Shown: in pieces, positions 16,081-24,642 of the stretch
Position numbering within the stretch: position 1 is the first letter of the stretch
Layout: each line of letters begins with the position of its first letter
Source: JAXFQS01 sp034178815
GTDB lineage: Bacteria > Verrucomicrobiota > Kiritimatiellia > RFP12 > DVOR01
DNA length: 25,932 bases
Direction: 5' to 3'
Assembly (NCBI GenBank): GCA_034178815.1
Contig: JAXFQS010000009.1
Location: forward strand, 1 to 25,932
Translations under genes and position numbers: made by a program
The notes under the pieces: generated by a model
What the model saw: only the letters and a program-made list of their open reading frames with translations
What the model was told of the DNA's origin: nothing
Database searches by the model: none

Positions 16081-16109
16081 TTGTCACCGAGCCCGAAATC
16101 GAGTATAAT
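16081..16109 (+). promoter_or_regulatory. Near-consensus sigma-70-type promoter for the gatCAB operon
   Basis: TTGTCA (16081-16086) matches the -35 consensus at five of six positions, and TATAAT (16104-16109) is a perfect -10, with the optimal 17-base spacing. Transcription would begin near 16116. The leader contains a TGAGG-AGCA-CCTCA hairpin (16120-16133) just before the AGGAG ribosome-binding site of gatC. It is the best promoter in the window. Confidence 0.8.
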
Positions 16110-16142
16110 AGTTCGAAATTGAGGAGCACCTCAGGAGTCCCC

Positions 16143-16436
16143 ATGTCCGAAACCCATTTTGACCTAGAACGCATCGCTCACCTCGCACGGTTGACCCTCT
16201 CGCCGGAAGAGCGAACCCTCTTTGCCCACCAGTTGGCCTCAATCGTCGGCTATGTCGAAAAGATTGGCGAACTCGACACGGACGGCATCGAACCATCCCT
16301 CTACGGCCAACCCGTCAGCAACATCTTCCGCGAGGACACACCTCGCCCCAGCCTGCCGCCGGAGACAGTTTTGGCCAACGCCCCCGCCCGTATCGGCGAC
16401 GAAATTAAGATGCCGCGAGTCGTTGAGGAGAACTAA
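16143..16436 (+). CDS. gatC: Asp-tRNA(Asn)/Glu-tRNA(Gln) amidotransferase subunit C
   Basis: A 97-residue GatC subunit, which wraps around GatA and stabilises the GatCAB complex that amidates misacylated Glu-tRNA(Gln) or Asp-tRNA(Asn). The family pattern is clear: IAHLARLTLSPEE near the N terminus, a central helix leading to LDTDGIEPS, then the proline-rich FREDTPRPSL segment and a short C terminus. ATG at 16143 has AGGAG five bases upstream, which decides the start over an in-frame codon 24 bases earlier. It is the first gene of a long rightward unit and ends one base before gatA. Confidence 0.95.
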   Translation: MSETHFDLERIAHLARLTLSPEERTLFAHQLASIVGYVEKIGELDTDGIEPSLYGQPVSNIFREDTPRPSLPPETVLANAPARIGDEIKMPRVVEEN

Positions 16437-16437
16437 G

Positions 16438-17847
16438 ATGAACGAATTAGCCCGTCTCACCCTCACCCAAGCCGTCGCCGGCATCAAAGCCAAGCAGTTC
16501 ACCCCAACCGAACTCACACAGGCCGTCCTCGACGAAATTGAATCCCGCAACCAGCAACTCGGCGCCTATGTCAGCGTAGACGCGGCAGCCGCCCTCGAAG
16601 CCGCCCGCCAGGCAAACCCCGAAACGCCCTTCGCAGGCGTCCCAATAGCCGTGAAAGACAATATGAATGTCACCGGCCAGCCGTGCACCTGCTCCTCGCG
16701 CATCCTAAAGGGCTACAAAGCCCCCTACGATGCCACCGCCATCGCCAAACTCCGCCAAGCAGGAGCCATATTCTGCGGCCGCACCAATATGGACGAGTTC
16801 GCACTCGGTTCCACCACCGAGTCCTCCGCCTATCTCAAAACCCGAAACCCCAAAGCCTTAGATCGCATTCCCGGCGGGTCAAGCGGCGGATCCGCCTCAG
16901 CCGTAGGAGGCGACCTCGCCATTGCCGCCCTAGGCACCGACACCGGAGGCTCCATCCGCCAACCCGCGTCCCATTGCGGCATCGTCGGTCTCAAGCCAAC
17001 CTACGGCCGCGTCTCGCGCTACGGCATCGTCGCCTGCGCCTCATCTCTCGACCAGGTCGGACCAATGACCAAAAGCGTCGAAGACGCAGCATTGCTTCTC
17101 CAGCATATCTCAGGGCCAGATGGCTACGACAGCACCTGTCTCGACCGCCCCGTGCCGGATTACCTTGCCGAACTCGGCAACCCCGTCAAGGGAGTCCGCA
17201 TAGGGCTTCCGAAAGAATACTTCGTAGATGGTCTAGACACTGCCGTCCGCGCACGCGTCGAACACGCGATAACCCTTCTGCGCGACCTTGGGGCGGAATT
17301 TGTCGAAGTCTCTCTGCCCCACACCTCCTACGCCATTGCCACCTACTACATTTGCATGACTGCGGAACTCTCCGCAAACCTTGCCCGCTTCGATGGCGTT
17401 CGGTACGGTCAGCGAGTCCCGGTCGATGATGTCCTTGAGCAGTATAAGGCAACACGATCCGACGGGTTTGGCGAGGAGGTCAAACGCCGTATTCTGCTCG
17501 GCACTTTTGTTCTGAGTAGCGGCTATTACGATGCCTACTACAACCGCGCGCAGAAGGTCCGCACACTTATCCGCCGGGACTTTGAATGCGCGCTGGAGCG
17601 GTGCGATTTGCTCTTGGCTCCGGTTACTCCAGAGCCCGCCTGGAAGCTCGGTGAATTCCGTGATGATCCCCTGAAGAATTACCTTGCGGACATCTTCACC
17701 GTGTCCGCCAATCTGGCAGGAAACTGCGCCATATCCGTCCCGCACGGCACGACACCCGAGGGCCTGCCTGTAGGCGTCCAGCTCTTCGGTCGCCCCTTTG
17801 AAGAGTCCACCATCCTACGCGTCGCCAAAGCCATTTGCATCCGCTGA
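16438..17847 (+). CDS. gatA: Asp-tRNA(Asn)/Glu-tRNA(Gln) amidotransferase subunit A (amidase)
   Basis: A 469-residue amidase-signature subunit that hydrolyses glutamine and supplies ammonia to GatB. The Ser-cisSer-Lys triad is intact: Lys73 in PIAVKDNM, Ser148 in PGGSSGGSAS and Ser172 in DTGGSIRQPAS, with the same spacing as the characterised Staphylococcus enzyme (Lys79, Ser154, Ser178). ATG at 16438 follows the gatC stop by one base and has GAGGAG upstream. The frame is open far into gatC, but that extension is not GatA-like. The protein ends slightly earlier than many homologues, at VAKAICIR. Codon style changes midway, from strongly C-ended to mixed. Confidence 0.96.
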   Translation: MNELARLTLTQAVAGIKAKQFTPTELTQAVLDEIESRNQQLGAYVSVDAAAALEAARQANPETPFAGVPIAVKDNMNVTGQPCTCSSRILKGYKAPYDATAIAKLRQAGAIFCGRTNMDEFALGSTTESSAYLKTRNPKALDRIPGGSSGGSASAVGGDLAIAALGTDTGGSIRQPASHCGIVGLKPTYGRVSRYGIVACASSLDQVGPMTKSVEDAALLLQHISGPDGYDSTCLDRPVPDYLAELGNPVKGVRIGLPKEYFVDGLDTAVRARVEHAITLLRDLGAEFVEVSLPHTSYAIATYYICMTAELSANLARFDGVRYGQRVPVDDVLEQYKATRSDGFGEEVKRRILLGTFVLSSGYYDAYYNRAQKVRTLIRRDFECALERCDLLLAPVTPEPAWKLGEFRDDPLKNYLADIFTVSANLAGNCAISVPHGTTPEGLPVGVQLFGRPFEESTILRVAKAICIR

Positions 17848-17855
17848 GAATCGTC

Positions 17856-19283
17856 ATGAATTACCTTGTTACCATCGGTCTGGAAACCCATGTCCAGCTC
17901 AAGACCGCAACCAAGATGTTCTGCGGTTGTGAGACATCTTTCGGGGCGCCCCCCAACACCCATGTCTGTCCGGTCTGTCTTGGTTACCCTGGCGCGCTAC
18001 CCCATATGAATCGAGAGGCGATTCGTCTCACCGTCCGTGCGGGATTGATGCTGGGGTGCCGGATCAACCCGTACAGCAAGTTCGACCGAAAGAACTACTT
18101 TTACCCCGACATGGCGAAGAATTACCAAATCAGTCAACTTGACCGGCCGCTCTGTCTCGGGGGGAGCGTCGAGATTCAGACGCCCGCGGGGCCGAAGACC
18201 ATTCGCCTTACGCGCATCCACCTGGAGGAAGATGTCGCCAAGCTCACACACCATCCTGGCGCCAGCGGGGTCGACTTCAATCGGGCAGGCACCCCTCTGA
18301 TGGAGATTGTCTCCGAGCCCGACCTTGCATCCCCAGATGAAGCATTCGCCTATCTCCAGGCGCTCCGCGAAACGCTCGTCTACGCAGGCGTCAGTGACTG
18401 CAATCTGGAAGAGGGAAACCTCCGGTGCGATGTCAATGTATCCATCCGCCCCGAAGGTCAGCAGGAATTGGGCGTGAAGGTTGAAATGAAAAACCTCAAC
18501 ACCTTTAAAGGTGTCCACGCCGCTCTTGTCTACGAAATCGACCGGCAGAAAGCCGCCCTTGATGCTGGAGAAACCATCAAGCAGCAGACTCGGCGTTGGG
18601 ACGCCGAACTCGGCGAAACATTCTTGATGCGCCTGAAGGAAAACGCCGACGACTACCGCTACTTTCCAGAGCCTGATCTCCTCCCTGTCGAACTCTCCCA
18701 AGAAACCATAGACTCTTGGGCACGAGATCTCCCCGAGCCGCCGGCCAAGAAACGAGCCCGCTTTGTCACCGAACTCAAACTTCCTGAATACGATGCCGGC
18801 GTCCTTTCCGCAGACCGAGCCCTCTCTGACTACTTTGAAGCCACCGCCGCCGCCTGCGGAAACCCCAAAGCCGCTTCCAACTGGATTATGACCGAACTCC
18901 TGCGCCACCTCTCCGCGACCGGGAAAACCATCGCCGATGTGCCGCTCTCGCCTCAGAATTTCGGGGCCCTCATCAAACTCGTCGAGGGACGAACCATCAA
19001 CGGACCAACCGCCAAAGAACTCCTTCCCGAGCTCCTCGAAAGCGGCGGCGATCCCGAAGTCATCGTCAAAACACGAGGCCTGGCACAGGTCACCGACACC
19101 GCCGCCATCGAAGCCCTTGTCGACCAAGTCATTGCCGCCAATCCCAAGGTTGTGGCAGACTACCAGGCTGGGAAGAAAGCCTCCGCCGGCTTCCTCGTCG
19201 GACAAGTCATGAAACTCAGCAAAGGCAAAGCCGACCCCAAACTTGCCGGAAGCCTCGTTGCCACCAAACTCGCCGCCCACTAA
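17856..19283 (+). CDS. gatB: Asp-tRNA(Asn)/Glu-tRNA(Gln) amidotransferase subunit B
   Basis: A 475-residue GatB subunit that binds the misacylated tRNA, activates its carboxylate with ATP and transfers ammonia from GatA. It opens with the invariant IGLETHVQL, followed by zinc-site cysteines Cys23, Cys25, Cys38 and Cys41. Further family segments are PYSKFDRKNYFYPDMAKNYQISQ, LEEGNLRCDVNVSIRP and EMKNLNTFK. The C-terminal 130 residues form the YqeY-like tail domain that contacts tRNA. ATG at 17856 lies eight bases after the gatA stop; an in-frame codon at 17835 overlaps gatA and is less likely. With gatC and gatA it forms the complete heterotrimer, which implies that the organism makes at least one of Gln-tRNA or Asn-tRNA by the indirect route. 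Confidence 0.97.
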   Translation: MNYLVTIGLETHVQLKTATKMFCGCETSFGAPPNTHVCPVCLGYPGALPHMNREAIRLTVRAGLMLGCRINPYSKFDRKNYFYPDMAKNYQISQLDRPLCLGGSVEIQTPAGPKTIRLTRIHLEEDVAKLTHHPGASGVDFNRAGTPLMEIVSEPDLASPDEAFAYLQALRETLVYAGVSDCNLEEGNLRCDVNVSIRPEGQQELGVKVEMKNLNTFKGVHAALVYEIDRQKAALDAGETIKQQTRRWDAELGETFLMRLKENADDYRYFPEPDLLPVELSQETIDSWARDLPEPPAKKRARFVTELKLPEYDAGVLSADRALSDYFEATAAACGNPKAASNWIMTELLRHLSATGKTIADVPLSPQNFGALIKLVEGRTINGPTAKELLPELLESGGDPEVIVKTRGLAQVTDTAAIEALVDQVIAANPKVVADYQAGKKASAGFLVGQVMKLSKGKADPKLAGSLVATKLAAH

Positions 19284-19298
19284 CCCGGAGAGAGCGCC

Positions 19299-20984
19299 GT
19301 GACATCCAATGACGACTATGTCCTCCAGTTGCTCCAAGAGAGCGGCATCCTGACCTCCGAACAAGTCGCCCAGGCCGAACACTCCCTCCACCAGCCGGGC
19401 GAAACGACTCTTGACATTCTCATTCAAGGCGGAACTGTCACCGAAGATCAGGCCCTCTCAACCTTGGCTCAAGCCTTTGGCGTCACCTTCGCCCACCTCG
19501 ACCCTGACCAACTCCCCGGCGAACTCTCCCAACTCCTTCCTGCCGAAACCGCCCGCAAATACGCCGTCGTCCCCCTCTCGCGCGAAGGCCAGACCCTGAC
19601 TGTGGCCGTCAGCGACCCGATGGATTGCGAAACTCTCGACAACCTCCGTGCAATTCTCGGCTGCACGCTGGAAACTATCGTTGCCCCATCGAAAGAGATT
19701 GACTCAGCCCTCCAAAAACTCTATCCTGTCTCCGCAGCGGACGAAATCTTCGGGAAAGACCTCGATGTCACCGTGCGCACAGAAGGCGATACCGGCGACT
19801 CTGATGACTCGGATGCCCCGGTCATCCGCCTCGTTAGCCTAATCCTGATGGACGCAGTAAATCTCAAGGCCTCAGATATCCACTTGGAGCCCATGGAGAA
19901 AACCTTCCGCGTCCGATACCGGATTGACGGAGTGCTGCGTGAAATGCCCCCTCCGCAAAAAAGCCTCCAATCCGCCATCATCTCCCGCATCAAGCTCATG
20001 TCCAACATGAAGCTTTCCGAGAAACGCATCCCGCAAGACGGACGAATCAAGTTCCCTGTTAAAGGCAGAGAACTCGATTTGCGCGTATCGAGCGTGCCGA
20101 CCAACCACGGCGAATCCATCGTCATGCGTATCCTCGACAAGTCCAATCTCCAGTTCGGACTTCCCCAACTGGGATTCCTTGCCGACGACCAGGCGCGTTT
20201 CGAGCGCTTCATCTCAATGCCAGACGGAGTCATTCTCGTCACAGGCCCGACAGGATCGGGCAAAACCACCACCCTCTACGCCTGCCTTGGACAAATCAAC
20301 CTGCCCGACCGCAAACTCATCACTGTCGAAGATCCTGTCGAGTACCAGATGAGCGGCATCAACCAGGTACAGGTCAACCGCGATGTCGGACTCGACTTCT
20401 CGGCTGCCCTTCGATCCATCCTGCGCCAGGCGCCCAACATCGTGATGATTGGTGAAATCCGCGATGCCGAAACTGCCGACATTGCCATGGAAGCCGCGCT
20501 TACCGGTCACCTCGTATTCTCCACGCTCCACACCAACGATGCGCCCAGTGCCATTACGCGCTTGCTTGATATTGGCGTCAAACCCTATCTCGTTGCCTCC
20601 GCTCTGCGAGCCGCCATGGCGCAGCGCCTAGTGAGGGCTATCTGCCCGAACTGCCGGCGCGAACACATCGTCACCGATCGTGAACGCAAACTGTTGGGAT
20701 CCATGCTAGCCAAGAATGCCGACTCAATGCCCATGTTCGAAGGGGCTGGCTGCTCGGTCTGCAGCAAGAGCGGGTATAAGGGGCGAAAGGGAATCTTTGA
20801 AATCTTCGAGGTCGACGATACCATTCAGAAACTCATCTTCGACCGTGAACCGGCCACTGTCATTCGGGCCAGAGCCCGTGAGATGGGGATGCGCACCCTC
20901 CGCGAGGATGGAATGCTCAAGGTGGCATCGGGTATGACTACCCTTTCCGAAGTTCTGCGCGCGACGATGGGAGATGCTGACTGA
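19299..20984 (+). CDS. PilB/GspE-like ATPase (type IV pilus or type II secretion motor), copy 1
   Basis: A 561-residue hexameric secretion ATPase. The N-terminal 140 residues match the GspE/MshE N domain, which links to an inner-membrane platform or binds cyclic di-GMP. An acidic linker (about 160-172) leads to the motor: Walker A GPTGSGKT at 316-323, Asp box EDPVEY at 344-349, Walker B IVMIGEIRD at 381-389 and His box HLVFSTLHTN at 404-413. The zinc motif Cys449/452 and Cys485/488 is typical of PilB and GspE and absent from PilT. The start is GTG at 19299 with GGAG upstream, 15 bases after gatB. The stop overlaps the next ATG by one base. Which extracellular machine it drives cannot be told, as no pilin, platform or secretin gene is in the window. 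Confidence 0.92.
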   Translation: MTSNDDYVLQLLQESGILTSEQVAQAEHSLHQPGETTLDILIQGGTVTEDQALSTLAQAFGVTFAHLDPDQLPGELSQLLPAETARKYAVVPLSREGQTLTVAVSDPMDCETLDNLRAILGCTLETIVAPSKEIDSALQKLYPVSAADEIFGKDLDVTVRTEGDTGDSDDSDAPVIRLVSLILMDAVNLKASDIHLEPMEKTFRVRYRIDGVLREMPPPQKSLQSAIISRIKLMSNMKLSEKRIPQDGRIKFPVKGRELDLRVSSVPTNHGESIVMRILDKSNLQFGLPQLGFLADDQARFERFISMPDGVILVTGPTGSGKTTTLYACLGQINLPDRKLITVEDPVEYQMSGINQVQVNRDVGLDFSAALRSILRQAPNIVMIGEIRDAETADIAMEAALTGHLVFSTLHTNDAPSAITRLLDIGVKPYLVASALRAAMAQRLVRAICPNCRREHIVTDRERKLLGSMLAKNADSMPMFEGAGCSVCSKSGYKGRKGIFEIFEVDDTIQKLIFDREPATVIRARAREMGMRTLREDGMLKVASGMTTLSEVLRATMGDAD

Positions 20985-22069
20985 TGAGCGAATATGCGAT
21001 TACGATGAACGATTTGATGGGCATCTCGGTTGACGAGGGTGCCTCTGACTTGCACCTGCGCGTCGGTGCGCCTCCTATGCTGCGCATCCATGGTTCGCTT
21101 CAACCGCTGGATGTTCCGCCCCTTGCGGCAGAGGACACGGAACGCCTTTCTCGTGAAATCGCCAATGATTTCCAGTTGGGAGAGGTTGAAAAGGATGGTG
21201 GCTCGGACTTTGGCATCAGTTTTGGGGATCGGGCCCGTTTCCGTGTCTCTATTTTCAAAGAACGCGAGCGGCTCGGGCTAGTGTTGCGGCAGATTCCGAC
21301 CACGCTGTTGACGCTGGAGCAGATTGGGCTTCCGCCTGAGGTGCAGGAACTGCTTTTCAAGCCGCGCGGTCTGATTCTGGTCACTGGTCCTACTGGTTCG
21401 GGCAAGTCGACGACACTCGCTTCTATGCTGGACATTATCAACCAGCAACGGGACTGCCACATTATTACGATTGAGGATCCGATTGAGTTTTTTCACACGC
21501 ACAAAAAGGCGGTGGTCACCCAGCGTGAAGTGCACCACGATGTGCCGTCCTTTGCCGAAGCCATTCGCCGCGCCTTGCGCCAAGACCCGGATGTGATTCT
21601 CGTCGGCGAAATGCGCGACTTGGAGACCATCTCGGCGGCCATTACCGCAGCCGAAACGGGGCACCTGGTGTTCGGCACGTTGCACACTACGGGTGCGGCC
21701 GAAACCATCGACCGTATTGTCGACGCCTTCCCGATGAACCAGCAGGATCAGGTTCGTACGCAGCTTTCGGTCGGGCTGGTTGCCGTCATCTCGCAGATTC
21801 TTCTGCCGCGCGTGGACAAGCCCGGGCGGGTTGCGGCGTTCGAGATTATGATTACCACGCCGGCCATCCGCTCGCGCATCCGCGACAACAAGAGTTTCCA
21901 AATCAAGTCCGACATTCAGACCGGCGCAAAGTACGGTATGCAGTCCCTTGACAGCCATCTGCTGGCGCTCCATCTTGCGGGCAAGATATCCTACGAAGAG
22001 ATGGTCACCAAGGCACAGGATCCCGACACGACCGTCGAGAAATACAAAGAAGCCAAACAGGGACTCTGA
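20984..22069 (+). CDS. pilT: PilT-like twitching motility retraction ATPase
   Basis: A 361-residue ATPase of the PilT/PilU class, which powers pilus retraction. The short N-terminal PAS-like domain opens with GASDLHLRVG. The motor carries Walker A GPTGSGKST at 135-143, Asp box EDPIEF at 164-169, Walker B VILVGEMRD at 204-212 and His box HLVFGTLHT at 227-235. The C-terminal AIRSRIR at 294-300 corresponds to the AIRNLIRE retraction motif of PilT, and IQTGAKYGMQSLD follows as in the family. The zinc knuckle of extension ATPases is absent, as expected. The ATG overlaps the previous stop (TGATG), and the gene ends one base before the next ATG. PilU-like accessory function is the alternative. Confidence 0.92.
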   Translation: MSEYAITMNDLMGISVDEGASDLHLRVGAPPMLRIHGSLQPLDVPPLAAEDTERLSREIANDFQLGEVEKDGGSDFGISFGDRARFRVSIFKERERLGLVLRQIPTTLLTLEQIGLPPEVQELLFKPRGLILVTGPTGSGKSTTLASMLDIINQQRDCHIITIEDPIEFFHTHKKAVVTQREVHHDVPSFAEAIRRALRQDPDVILVGEMRDLETISAAITAAETGHLVFGTLHTTGAAETIDRIVDAFPMNQQDQVRTQLSVGLVAVISQILLPRVDKPGRVAAFEIMITTPAIRSRIRDNKSFQIKSDIQTGAKYGMQSLDSHLLALHLAGKISYEEMVTKAQDPDTTVEKYKEAKQGL

Positions 22070-22070
22070 C

Positions 22071-23792
22071 ATGTCCGACGCCACGACATCCGTCACCGAC
22101 ACAATCCACGATCCGATTGTCGAACTGGTCGTTTCCAACGGCTACCTCGACGAATCTCAGGTCGCAGACCTCCAGGAGGAACACGAGACCTCGGGCAAGC
22201 CCTACCGCGAACTGCTCATCGCCCAAGGCGTTCTCAGCGAAGAAGACCTGCTAGGGCTGATGGCTTCCTACCAAGGGTGCGATGTCATCGATCTGGAAAA
22301 TTTGCAACTTTCCTCCGAGGTCATAACATCCATACCTCCGAGCGTGGCTCGTATGTACAATGTCATTCCAGTCGAAGCCGAGAACGGGAGCGTGACATTG
22401 GCAACTTCCACCCTCGTGGAACCGCAGGTTATGGACGAGTTGATGTTCGTCCTCGCCCGCGATGTGCGCTTCGCGATGGCCACCGAATCCGCCATCGCCA
22501 AGCGCGTCGAAGAGTTCTACGGAAACGATCAGAACTCCGTCAGCCAGATGCTCGACGACCTCGAACAGAACATGGCCGCCGACGACTCACTCAACATCAC
22601 CACCGAAGACGAAAAGAGCATTGAGGCCGCCGCGTCCGCGGCCCCCGTCGTGCGCTTCGTTAACCTCATCCTCTACCAAGCCGTCACCGACCGCGCCTCC
22701 GACATTCACATCGAACCCTTCGAGAAAGACTTCAAGATCCGATACCGCGTCGACGGCGCACTCTATGAAATGGCCCCGCCGCCTCGCCACCTTGCTACCC
22801 CGATCATTTCGCGCATCAAAATTATGTCCAACCTGAACATCGCCGAACGCCGCGTGCCCCAGGATGGACGCATCGCTCTCACCGTTGCCGGCCGCCAAGT
22901 CGACCTGCGCGTCTCCTGCCTTCCAACCGTTCACGGCGAATCCGTTGTGCTCCGCGTTCTCGACCGGAGTGTCGTATCCCTCGACCTTGAAAACATCGGG
23001 CTTCCCGAAGACATCTACGAGCAAATCACCCTCGACATCGAAAAGCCGAACGGCATCTTCATCGTCACGGGCCCGACAGGATCCGGCAAAACCACCACCC
23101 TCTACTCTGCCCTCCGCCGCATCAACACCATCGACTCAAAACTCCTCACCGCGGAGGAACCGGTCGAATACGACATTGAAGGCATCATCCAAGTTCCTAT
23201 CAACCCCGTCGTCGGCAACACATTCGCCGCCGTCCTCCGCGCCTTCCTCCGCCAAGACCCCGACATTATGATGATCGGCGAAATTCGTGACCTGGAAACC
23301 GCCGAAATCGCAGTCCAGGCCGCCTTGACCGGGCACTTCGTCTTTTCCACCCTCCATACCAACAATGCCGCCGGTGCCGTGACACGACTGGTCGATATGA
23401 ATGTCGCCCCCTACCTCATCTCCTCGACACTTCAGGCCGTCCTCGCACAGCGCCTCACCCGTACCATCTGCTCCCAGTGCCGTACGGCTTATGCCCCAGA
23501 CGACGAAGTATTGCGCCGTATGGGATTGTCCAGAAGCGATGTAGGAGACCGACAGTTCTATTATGGAGCTGGATGCAAAACCTGCAATGGAACAGGCTAT
23601 AAAGGAAGAAAAGGCGTCTTTGAATACTTGCGTATCAGCGACCCCATTCGAGAGATGATCAACGACCGGCGACCTACGCTCTACATCCATCAAAAGGCTC
23701 GCGAGTTAGGTATGCGGACGATGCGCGAAGATGGCGTCCGCAATGTGCTTGACGGATATACGACCGTTGACGAAGTCCTGCGCTACACCTGA
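22071..23792 (+). CDS. PilB/GspE-like ATPase, copy 2
   Basis: A 573-residue paralogue of the ATPase two genes upstream, with the same layout. It has an N-terminal GspE/MshE-type domain (about 10-150), an acidic linker (about 160-182), Walker A GPTGSGKT at 334-341, Walker B IMMIGEIRD at 399-407, His box HFVFSTLHTN at 422-431, and zinc cysteines 467/470 and 502/505. The Asp box reads EEPVEY at 362-367, with Glu replacing the usual Asp; this conservative change may matter or may be lineage-typical. ATG at 22071 follows the PilT stop by one base; an in-frame codon at 21948 lies inside pilT and is rejected. It could be the pilus extension motor, with copy 1 serving type II secretion, or the reverse. 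Confidence 0.92.
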   Translation: MSDATTSVTDTIHDPIVELVVSNGYLDESQVADLQEEHETSGKPYRELLIAQGVLSEEDLLGLMASYQGCDVIDLENLQLSSEVITSIPPSVARMYNVIPVEAENGSVTLATSTLVEPQVMDELMFVLARDVRFAMATESAIAKRVEEFYGNDQNSVSQMLDDLEQNMAADDSLNITTEDEKSIEAAASAAPVVRFVNLILYQAVTDRASDIHIEPFEKDFKIRYRVDGALYEMAPPPRHLATPIISRIKIMSNLNIAERRVPQDGRIALTVAGRQVDLRVSCLPTVHGESVVLRVLDRSVVSLDLENIGLPEDIYEQITLDIEKPNGIFIVTGPTGSGKTTTLYSALRRINTIDSKLLTAEEPVEYDIEGIIQVPINPVVGNTFAAVLRAFLRQDPDIMMIGEIRDLETAEIAVQAALTGHFVFSTLHTNNAAGAVTRLVDMNVAPYLISSTLQAVLAQRLTRTICSQCRTAYAPDDEVLRRMGLSRSDVGDRQFYYGAGCKTCNGTGYKGRKGVFEYLRISDPIREMINDRRPTLYIHQKARELGMRTMREDGVRNVLDGYTTVDEVLRYT

Positions 23793-23793
23793 T

Positions 23794-24642
23794 ATGTACC
23801 TCTACGGCCCCGTTTATTCCCGCCGCTACGGACAATCCCTTGGCGTCGACCTGTCGAAAGGAAAGGTCTGCTCGTTCAACTGCCGTTTCTGCCAGCTCCA
23901 GCAAACGGAACATCCAACCATCGAGCGAACCGACCAGCCGTGCGTGGCGGAGGTGCTCAACGAGTTGGATACGTGGGCAAATGCGGGCAACTCGGCCGAT
24001 TTCATTACCCTCTGTGGTTCAGGCGAACCGACTCTGCATCGGGGCTTTGGGCGCGTGTTGGAGTGGGTCAAGAAGCGGCCTCAGTTCAACTCGCTTCTGA
24101 TGTCCAATGGTTCGTTGCTTTGGATGCCGGAGGTGCGCGAGCAGGCGGCTCTGGCCGATGTAGTCAAAGTCAGTCTCCACTGGTGGGATCAGGCCTCGTT
24201 CGAGTCTGTTGTGCGCCCGGCTCCATCGTTGCGACATGAGCAGATTCTTGAGGGCTACCGGCTCTTCCGACAGGCTTTCAAAGGGAAGCTCGACTTGGAA
24301 GTCTTTGTCATCCCGGGTTTCAACGACAGCACCGAGTGCATAGGCAAGATTGCCAGTCTGGCGCGGACATTCGCCCCCGATAGTGTGACGCTCAATACGG
24401 CCGAACGCAAGCCTACGGATGCGACCGTATACCCTTGCCCTCCGGAGCGCATGGCTCAGTTGCGTCGTCTGTTCGAGGCGTCAACCGAGCGTCACGCGGA
24501 AAGGAGCCAGTCGCACTTGGTCTATTCGCCTGCGGCGGTGCGAGCCTTCTTTGCGCACCATCCCATTCCGCTCGATGATTTGGCCAAGCAGTTTGGCGTC
24601 GACGTGCAGCATATCCGTCAGGCTCTGGAGTCGGAGGAATGA
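23794..24642 (+). CDS. Radical SAM protein (COG0731-like Fe-S oxidoreductase)
   Basis: A 282-residue radical SAM enzyme. Cys26, Cys30 and Cys33 form the CxxxCxxC site for the [4Fe-4S] cluster that cleaves S-adenosylmethionine, and GSGEPTLH is the glycine/Glu SAM-contact motif. The opening GPVYSRRYGQSLGVDL is characteristic of an uncharacterised radical SAM group distantly related to wyosine synthases. The last 40 residues look like a small winged-helix or helical tail. The substrate is unknown. ATG at 23794 follows the ATPase stop by one base, and its TGA overlaps the next gene's ATG. An in-frame codon at 23731 would overlap the ATPase and is less likely. Codons are less C-ended than in the preceding gene. 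Confidence 0.85.
   Translation: MYLYGPVYSRRYGQSLGVDLSKGKVCSFNCRFCQLQQTEHPTIERTDQPCVAEVLNELDTWANAGNSADFITLCGSGEPTLHRGFGRVLEWVKKRPQFNSLLMSNGSLLWMPEVREQAALADVVKVSLHWWDQASFESVVRPAPSLRHEQILEGYRLFRQAFKGKLDLEVFVIPGFNDSTECIGKIASLARTFAPDSVTLNTAERKPTDATVYPCPPERMAQLRRLFEASTERHAERSQSHLVYSPAAVRAFFAHHPIPLDDLAKQFGVDVQHIRQALESEE

Larger units (their letters stand above)
15629..16142. other. 514-base intergenic region with several hairpins, upstream of gatC
   Basis: No convincing protein gene is present; the open frames here are short, lack ribosome-binding sites and show no recognisable motifs. Features seen on the plus strand are a strong stem-loop just after queD (15630-15656), a ten-base stem with one mismatch (15779-15788 with 15798-15807), a six-base stem TCTGCC/GGCAGA (15873-15878 with 15886-15891) with GGCAGA repeated at 15895-15900, a terminator-like hairpin (16060-16078), and the gatC promoter. 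A weak promoter-like pair, TTGTCC at 15766 and TAAAAC at 15789 with 17-base spacing, could start an RNA of about 275 bases ending at that hairpin. I could not match it to tmRNA, RNase P, SRP or tRNA. Confidence 0.6.

Noticed and set aside
16083..16142. GTTCGAAAT near the gatC promoter as a tRNA T-loop
   Set aside because: No acceptor stem, anticodon arm or CCA end can be built around it.
17997..19427. Long minus-strand open frame opposite gatB
   Set aside because: It is a shadow of gatB, low in complexity (Gly, Phe, Val, Asp) and without conserved features.
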